DNA from: Bradyrhizobium sp. CCBAU 53338
GTDB taxonomy: Bacteria; Pseudomonadota; Alphaproteobacteria; Rhizobiales; Xanthobacteraceae
Assembly: GCF_015291665.1 (NCBI RefSeq)
Contig: NZ_CP030048.1
Coordinates: 2,356,001-2,420,000, forward strand
Length of the DNA: 64,000 nucleotides
Reading direction: 5' to 3'
Each line of letters opens with the position of its first letter. The stretch's first letter is position 1. The notes under the pieces are model-generated. The model made no database searches. It was not told the DNA's origin and worked only from the letters and a program-made list of their open reading frames with translations. The translations under genes and the position numbers were made by a program. Positions 59,390-64,000 of this stretch are shown piece after piece.

Positions 59390-59603
59390 AAGCGGCCGCC
59401 GGCGGCTTTCGCCCGCCGGCAGCCCTCCGTCGTATCCTAGGGATGCGGCATGAGCTGGTACGGCGTCATGCAGCGCTCGTGGCCGTTTTGCACGCTTGGT
59501 CGCATCATGTTGAACGACGGTTCACGGCGCGAGAAATATCCGGCAATGGTGAACCGTGACGCGGAGCGGCGAGTCCAAACCGGGAGATCAAGGGGACTCA
59601 TCG

Positions 59604-60068
59604 ATGAAATTGACCCGCGCTGTTTGTTTGCTCGCATCGCTCGGCCTTGCCGGGCCTGTCATGGCCGCCGATCCGTTTTATGTCGGGAGCTGGACGTTGA
59701 CGACGGCCGTGGTGGCGCCATGGGCCGATCCGCATCGCAAACCAGATGATGCGGAGCGCGCACGGCTGATCGGCAGGACGGTGGTCCTGAAGGCCACGAA
59801 AATCTCCGGTCCGCGTCCCTTTGCCTGCGCTAAGCCGCAATACAAGGTGACCGACTACGGTCCCGATATGATCTTCCAGGGTGCATTCGACGAGATGCGG
59901 CATGCCGACAAGAAGGCTGATCCGAAGGCGCTTGCCGCTTCGCTCGGCTTCACGGCGTCCCGTATCAGGACGCTGGAGACTGGTTGCGAGATCGACGTTC
60001 ATTTCGTGGACGATGCAACCGCTGAAATCGGGCTCAATGATTACGTGTATACGCTGACGAAGCGTTAG
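59604..60068 (+). CDS. Hypothetical exported protein (154 aa)
   Basis: The protein has a signal peptide (MKLTRAVCLLASLGLAGPVMA, cleavage at AAD) and a mature region with FYVGSWTLTTAVVAPWADPH, ARLIGRTVVLKATKISG and TGCEIDVHFVDDATAEIGL. The two Cys (FACAKPQ and ETGCEID) may pair. No family can be named; lipocalin-like folding is possible from the strand pattern. AAGGGGAC precedes ATG 59604. An inverted repeat (GTTTCCG with CGGAAAC, 60082-60102) after the stop may end transcription. Confidence 0.65.
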   Translation: MKLTRAVCLLASLGLAGPVMAADPFYVGSWTLTTAVVAPWADPHRKPDDAERARLIGRTVVLKATKISGPRPFACAKPQYKVTDYGPDMIFQGAFDEMRHADKKADPKALAASLGFTASRIRTLETGCEIDVHFVDDATAEIGLNDYVYTLTKR

Positions 60069-60463
60069 TCCGCGGTTGCCGGTTTCCGAGCATGCCGGAA
60101 ACAACCCGAAACGTTGGTCGGATTGACAACTATCAGGACCGTGTGATGACTGATGCTGCTTGTTGACGCAGGTGGGTGACGATGGCTCGTATTCCTGTTA
60201 TCCGGAATTGCCGTGGTGCGATGTCGGCGAAGCATCGCTGAGTCGCATGGTTTGGCTTGCCCGACGGGTTGTTCCTTGTCATAATTACAACTTCTCGGGT
60301 CGGGCCGAGTTATTCAGATCGGAAGCTCAGCTTGCTGGCCTGCTGGCCTGCTGGGGTGCTCCGACCTAGAGTTTGTCGTCGCCATGGCGTTCGGTGACGG
60401 CATCTGGTCCTCGATCGGGCTCCTGCCTCCGACCCGAAGGGCCAATCCTGTGATAGGTGCGAG
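60069..60463. other. No supportable gene
   Basis: Only very short frames are present. The hairpin GTTTCCG-N7-CGGAAAC (60082-60102) lies near the left edge. Nothing else is recognised. Confidence 0.5.
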
Positions 60464-60649
60464 ATGAAGAACCTCAATTTCGCGGCTGAACTGCATCTCA
60501 AGCTTGGCGCACCCGCGACCGGAACGGTGGAGAGTCTCCGCCTGCTGCGAGCCTTTCTCAAGCTCGCTCCCCGGCAGCGCTTCGAGGTCATCCGGCTGGT
60601 CGAAGACCTCGTCACCGACGAAACGCTCCCTGAACATCCCCTGTCCTAG
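60464..60649 (+). CDS. Hypothetical 61-residue protein
   Basis: The protein begins MKNLNFAAELHLKLGAPATG, continues VESLRLLRAFLKLAPRQRFE and VIRLVEDLVTDETLPEHPLS. The helix-helix pattern with Arg-rich junction is consistent with a small regulatory protein, but no family is known to me. GTGCGAG is a weak lead to ATG 60464. It precedes the phasin gene by 145 bases on the same strand. Confidence 0.6.
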   Translation: MKNLNFAAELHLKLGAPATGTVESLRLLRAFLKLAPRQRFEVIRLVEDLVTDETLPEHPLS

Positions 60650-60794
60650 GCGCCGTAGCGCGCCGAGATTACGCTTTCTCCATCTTGCCGGCCGGGGCGG
60701 ACCGCAAAGGTGCGGCCGTTGCGGCTGCTTGGGCGCTGGAAGGCGGTGCGGCAAATGTGATAATCAATCAGGAAAAAGAGGGAGGAGTGCGACC

Positions 60795-61136
60795 ATGATC
60801 GAACCGAAGCTCGAAGTTCCGGCTGAACTGCGTGACCTGGCCGAGAAGACGATCGACCAGGCGGAGAAGGCGTTCGGCATGTTTTTCGATGCGGCCACCA
60901 AGTCGATGTCATCCGTTCCTGGAGCGAGCGCGGACGTATCCAAGCAGGCGCTCGCCTTCACCGAGCAGAACATGAAGGCGGCGTTTGAACACGCCCGCAA
61001 GCTGGTCCACGCAACCGATCTTCAGGAGGCGATGCGAATCCAGTCCGAGTTCCTGCGCAGCCAGTTCACCAATGCCGGCGATCACATGCGCCAGATGACT
61101 GGCAACTTCATGCAGCCGGGCAAGGGCAAATCCTGA
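60795..61136 (+). CDS. Phasin (PHB-granule-associated) protein
   Basis: The 113-residue protein covers the surface of polyhydroxyalkanoate granules. It shows PKLEVPAELRDLAEKTIDQAE, KAFGMFFDAATKSM, FTEQNMKAAFEHARKLVHA and TDLQEAMRIQSEFLRSQFTN, the standard phasin helices. The C-terminal part is Met-rich and short. GGGAGGAG precedes ATG 60795 at good spacing. It is likely monocistronic. Confidence 0.9.
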   Translation: MIEPKLEVPAELRDLAEKTIDQAEKAFGMFFDAATKSMSSVPGASADVSKQALAFTEQNMKAAFEHARKLVHATDLQEAMRIQSEFLRSQFTNAGDHMRQMTGNFMQPGKGKS

Positions 61137-61341
61137 CAGGGTAGGTTCTGATTTGGCACGCCGCAGTCTGCTTACAAATTGATCTTGCGGTGCGGCGCGA
61201 TGCGCATTTCAATGCCAAGGCAGGTCCATGATGGGCCACCGGATGTGCGTCGTCCGCCGTCCATCATCCTTTCTGCTGATCCCTGTCGGTTCACCCGGCA
61301 GGGATTTGCAGTTTCAGAACTCGGCGTGGCCAACCACCCCG

Positions 61342-61662
61342 CTACCGGCGGAGCGATCCGATATAGGCGGCGATGTCGGCGGCTTCGGTCCGGCTCAAGG
61401 GAAAGTTCGGCATCTTTGGATGCGGGTCGAGCAGGAAGAACGCGAGCCGCTCCGGGCTGAAATCGGGCTTTCGCGCAACCGATGCGAAGGAGGGCACGTC
61501 GGCGCTGGCCTGGGTCTGGCTGCTTGTCACGACATGACAGCTTGCGCACCAGCGCCGGGCCAGATCGGCGCCGTGATCGGCGTCGGCCGCGAGAGCGGGC
61601 GGCACGCCCAAGCCCGAGACCGTCGCGAGCAGAAGCCAAATTCGTCTCGCACCTGCGCGCAT
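61342..61662 (-). CDS. c-type cytochrome, mono-heme
   Basis: The protein of 106 residues has a signal peptide (MRAGARRIWLLLATVSGLGV to ALAADA), the heme-binding CASCH within LARRWCASCHVVTSS, and the likely axial Met in KMPNFPLSRTEAADIAAYIG. The length and layout fit a small class I cytochrome c of a periplasmic electron chain. ATG 61662 has AGGTGATGG before it; ATG 61680 is also in frame. The 205 bases between it and the phasin gene hold nothing evident. Confidence 0.85.
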   Translation of the reverse strand: MRAGARRIWLLLATVSGLGVPPALAADADHGADLARRWCASCHVVTSSQTQASADVPSFASVARKPDFSPERLAFFLLDPHPKMPNFPLSRTEAADIAAYIGSLRR

Positions 61663-61951
61663 CCCATCACCTATGTGCATTCGCTTGCGGACCGTATGCT
61701 CAGCCGCAGCAAGATCCCGGAAATTGCGAGAGGTCGATGCGGGCGATGATCGATCGCACCATCCTGCGGGCCGAACGATAAAAATGGCGTACGAGCCCGG
61801 GCATTCTTGCCGGGGGCAAGCCCAGGCTCTCCATCTCGAGCCTCTTCGAATCAAGCCTTGCAGTATAGTTCGACACTTGCCTCTCCGATGCCGTACGGCC
61901 CTTCTATCGTGCCGGCATGGAGTTGCGTTGATCTGCCGCAAAGGATCCCGG

Positions 61952-62782
61952 CTAGTAGTCGCCGGGATTCATGATCATCGGATTGGTCGTATCGGCCGGG
62001 GTGAGTGCGCTGCTGGCGCTGTCGCGCAGGAAGTGGTCAAGCGTCGCCTGGATACTCTCCTTGACCGAATCGGGCCCGCGATCGCTCATGTCGGTGTGCT
62101 GCGCGCCGGTATTGACGATGTCGATACCGCGCGCCTTGGCCTCTTCCGGCGTCGGCAGCACGCCGGGATCGGTCAGGAAATGCGGATCCTTGGAACGGAA
62201 CGACAGGATCTTCATGCGGTCGTTCAGGACGAAGGGCACCCTGAGATTATCAAGCGTGATGACCTTCGACACGAGCTCGGGGTGCTGCTGGGCCACATAC
62301 ATGGAGACGTCGCCACCGTTGGAGTGACCGACCAGCGTGATGTGGTCGTAATCGGCATTTTGCTGCCGGCTCTTCAACGTGTTCAGCACGTAGAGGATGT
62401 TGGCTTCGCAGCGCATATAGACCTCGCGCCGGCCGACATATTGCTGCCCGACGTGGGTCATCAGGGGCGGATCGCTCGGCAGGTCCTGCTGGATACTGGC
62501 AACGAGATAGCCGCGCGCCGCGAGCACGTTGGCGAGGAAAGAATACTCGGTGGCCTTGACAGTGTTGCCATTGCTGATGATGGCGACCGGAAGCTTCCAG
62601 AGGCCGAGATTGGCCTTGGTCTCGTAGTCGCGCCGCACCGCAATCTCGACCGAGATCGGCCGCTGACGCGAGGCGTCGAACAAGGACAGCATCTCGTGGC
62701 GGATCGCGAATTTACTGACGATGACATACTGGCCCGCCGCAAGGACGCAGAGAAAGGCCAGAATTCCGAACACCTTCTTCAT
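61952..62782 (-). CDS. Alpha/beta hydrolase, membrane-anchored
   Basis: The 276-residue protein has one N-terminal hydrophobic segment (MKKVFGILAFLCVLAAGQYV), then an alpha/beta hydrolase with the nucleophile elbow in ITLVGHSNGGDVSMYVAQ and later GIDIVNTGAQHTDMSDRGPD, in which the catalytic His is likely. The oxyanion region is YLVASIQQDLP. The substrate is unknown; esterase or acylase activity is possible. The N-terminal anchor suggests it faces the periplasm. It is followed by an intergenic gap to the cytochrome gene, same strand. Confidence 0.8.
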   Translation of the reverse strand: MKKVFGILAFLCVLAAGQYVIVSKFAIRHEMLSLFDASRQRPISVEIAVRRDYETKANLGLWKLPVAIISNGNTVKATEYSFLANVLAARGYLVASIQQDLPSDPPLMTHVGQQYVGRREVYMRCEANILYVLNTLKSRQQNADYDHITLVGHSNGGDVSMYVAQQHPELVSKVITLDNLRVPFVLNDRMKILSFRSKDPHFLTDPGVLPTPEEAKARGIDIVNTGAQHTDMSDRGPDSVKESIQATLDHFLRDSASSALTPADTTNPMIMNPGDY

Positions 62783-63019
62783 AGTTCCGTCTCAATCACT
62801 TTTGACTGAACATGGCTATAGAAAACCCCCGGATCGAGTGATCGTGAGCATGCTACGGGATTAAATTTAGGCAAGTCTGTGAGGGCGGCCCCGAAAGGGC
62901 CGTCTCGAGGCACCTCAGCCGGCTAGACTAGAGGCAGCCGCCTCTGCCGCGTTCGGGGCAGAGCCGCAAGGCGCTCGACAGGGCGAAGAGGAAGCGCGGG
63001 CTGCGCCGCTCGTTGTGGG

Positions 63020-63300
63020 CTCAAGATCGACCGTTCATTCGTGCTCGATCTGCTCGCCGATTCCGACGATGCCGCGATCGTCGGCTCGACCATCGGGCTC
63101 AGCAAGCAGCTTGGCTTGGCTGTTGTGGCCGTAGGAATCGAAAACCGCGCGGCGGCCGACTTCCTGATCAGCATGGGATGCGAGGCGGGGCAGGGCTAGT
63201 TCTTCGGCCGTCCGATGCCTGCCGACGCGTTCGATACGCAATTTTTGTCAGTTGGGCTCGAAGCTGTCAGTGCCGCCCGAACCTGTTTGCGCTGGTCCTA
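63020..63300 (+). pseudogene. EAL-domain phosphodiesterase, C-terminal remnant
   Basis: The frame reads LKIDRSFVLDLLADSDDAAI, then LGLAVVAVGIENRAAADFLI, then MGCEAGQG, TAG, FFGRPMPADAF. This is the back half of an EAL domain: LKIDRSFV, VVAEGIE and QGYFFGRPMPA. Two changes are seen: Tyr to TAG in QGYFFG and Glu to Val in VVAEGIE. The front half of the domain is missing. The stop ends near TAG 63298-63300. The region 62783-63019 is otherwise empty. Confidence 0.82.
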
Positions 63301-63552
63301 GCGTCGACGCGCGACAGCTACGCCAAAGAGGAACGCAACGAACAGGCTTGCCAACGGAGCCTCGCGCGTGATCGCCGCGACCGTAGAGAGCGGCCGGCCC
63401 GGCTTTCGTGCTTCACTGATCGCGTAAGTGAGGCGATCGACGGCGGCGCGCAACCCTCCGGCAACCTCGCCGATGGTGTGGGACACGTCTGTGGCCGCAT
63501 CGATGGCGCGCTCGGTCATGCCGGGCTGAGGGTTGGGCTGCGGTATGTCCAT
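63298..63552 (-). CDS. Hypothetical membrane-anchored helical protein
   Basis: The 84-residue protein starts MDIPQPNPQPGMTERAIDAA, continues as a helical segment TDVSHTIGEVAGGLRAAVDR, and ends with a hydrophobic C-terminal stretch (APLASLFVAFLFGVAVARRR). This layout is that of small inner-membrane proteins of the ElaB/YqjD kind (DUF883), which associate with ribosomes or membranes, but the similarity is loose. ATG 63552 is chosen since homology-like features begin there; the ribosome-binding site is weak. Confidence 0.55.
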   Translation of the reverse strand: MDIPQPNPQPGMTERAIDAATDVSHTIGEVAGGLRAAVDRLTYAISEARKPGRPLSTVAAITREAPLASLFVAFLFGVAVARRR

Positions 63553-63598
63553 GCTCAAGCTCGCGTCCTTCAGACCGAACGAAGAAACCGAGGCCGGC

Positions 63599-63688
63599 AC
63601 CTTTGGCTATCCGCGCGTGCGCTCGTTTTGAACAGCGGGTCAGATGACCTTTGGCTATCCGCGACAGGCGCCGTTTTGAACGGCGGGT
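63599..63688 (+). repeat. Short tandem direct repeat (two 42-base copies)
   Basis: Copy 1 (63599-63640) and copy 2 (63647-63688) both begin ACCTTTGGCTATCCGCG and carry CGTTTTGAAC before GCGGGT. The period is 48 bases. It lies in a plain intergenic region between a divergent small gene and arginase. It may be a duplicated binding site or a scrap of a REP-like element. Confidence 0.6.
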
Positions 63689-63801
63689 GCCGGCCTTGCT
63701 GGGAAAATGCGGCGCGCAGGAATTTGTTCCGGTTTCCCGTGAAACGACGGGTGCGAATCTCTGTTACGCTGGTGCAGCCTTGCTGACCTCGGGAGATTGC
63801 C

Positions 63802-64000
63802 GTGACCGATCAAACCATCGCGGATCGAGCCCGGCGCATCGCGTTGCTGGGCGCGCCGATCGACATGGGCGCTTCACAGCGCGGCACCCTGATGGGCCCT
63901 GCGGCGCTGCGGACGGCCGGCCTTGCAACACTGCTCGAAAGCCTGGATTTCGAAGTCGTCGATTACGGCGATCTTTCCGTGGCCGAGGTCAGGGATCTCG
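63802..64000 (+). CDS. Arginase (N-terminal part, cut by window edge)
   Basis: The 66 visible codons read RRIALLGAPIDMGASQRGTL, then MGPAALRTAGLATLLESLDF and VVDYGDL, the typical start of arginase/agmatinase-family enzymes that hydrolyse arginine to ornithine and urea. The metal residues lie beyond the window. Start GTG 63802 follows GGGAGA at good spacing. The direct repeat at 63599 lies upstream. Confidence 0.85.
   Translation, partial: MTDQTIADRARRIALLGAPIDMGASQRGTLMGPAALRTAGLATLLESLDFEVVDYGDLSVAEVRDL

Noticed and set aside
1..64000. CRISPR array, rRNA genes or complete insertion sequence
   Set aside because: No regularly spaced repeats of 24-40 bases, no rRNA-like stretches and no intact transposase were seen. 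Only short GGACACCG words near 20041-20090 hint at an IS end.

Overview
The window reads as chromosomal DNA of a high-GC alphaproteobacterium, most likely Bradyrhizobium or a close relative. The grounds are the overall codon style, OpgD/OpgH glucan synthesis genes, a GcrA-type regulator, a short phasin, a caspase-like protein of the kind common in this genus, and the ABC substrate-binding protein type with an MRRREF N-terminus. This placement is inferred from protein style and not from a search.

Region 1 (1-7.6 kb): gene scraps (a rhodanese-like fragment, a truncated Fe/Mn superoxide dismutase, a broken Cys-rich peptide, a truncated membrane protein) lie around intact PepSY and DUF1259 genes. 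Then comes opgD-opgH for osmoregulated periplasmic glucans, facing a membrane-anchored TAXI-type binding protein. Region 2 (7.6-22.4 kb) is a decayed accessory stretch: fdhD and a YdeP-like molybdopterin oxidoreductase broken by nonsense, deletion and frameshift lesions, a methyltransferase scar, a P4-type integrase with an in-frame stop, related short fragments that bracket about 6 kb, a structured intergenic element, and a few intact genes (Gly-rich secreted protein, caspase-like protein, ABC binding protein, two tiny overlapping genes).

Region 3 (22.8-52.4 kb) is the centre of the window: a purine and ureide catabolic island. It encodes DUF3830, PuuE allantoinase, a UraD-UraH fusion, a two-gene xanthine-dehydrogenase-like enzyme, 8-oxoguanine deaminase, two complete BMP-type ABC importers, a BiuH-like biuret hydrolase, a nucleoside/guanine deaminase, allantoate amidohydrolase, a TetR regulator, an adenine-deaminase-like enzyme and an AzgA-type purine permease. 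An outer-membrane barrel protein and a globin-coupled chemoreceptor sit between the two importers. Together the genes would import purines or ureides, deaminate adenine, guanine and 8-oxoguanine, oxidise the product, and open the ring via 5-hydroxyisourate, OHCU, allantoin and allantoate. No urate oxidase is visible.

Region 4 (52.4-64 kb) holds a MoxR-VWA pair, a quinone oxidoreductase, an S24-peptidase repressor divergent from a gcrA-like gene with repeated operator-like half-sites, secreted and small proteins, a phasin, a cytochrome c, an alpha/beta hydrolase, an EAL-domain remnant and the start of an arginase gene cut by the window edge.

The strongest candidates for something new are the importer operon that carries a biuret hydrolase, the DUF3830 gene heading the allantoin operon, the S24 repressor/GcrA switch, and the structured element near 22 kb.
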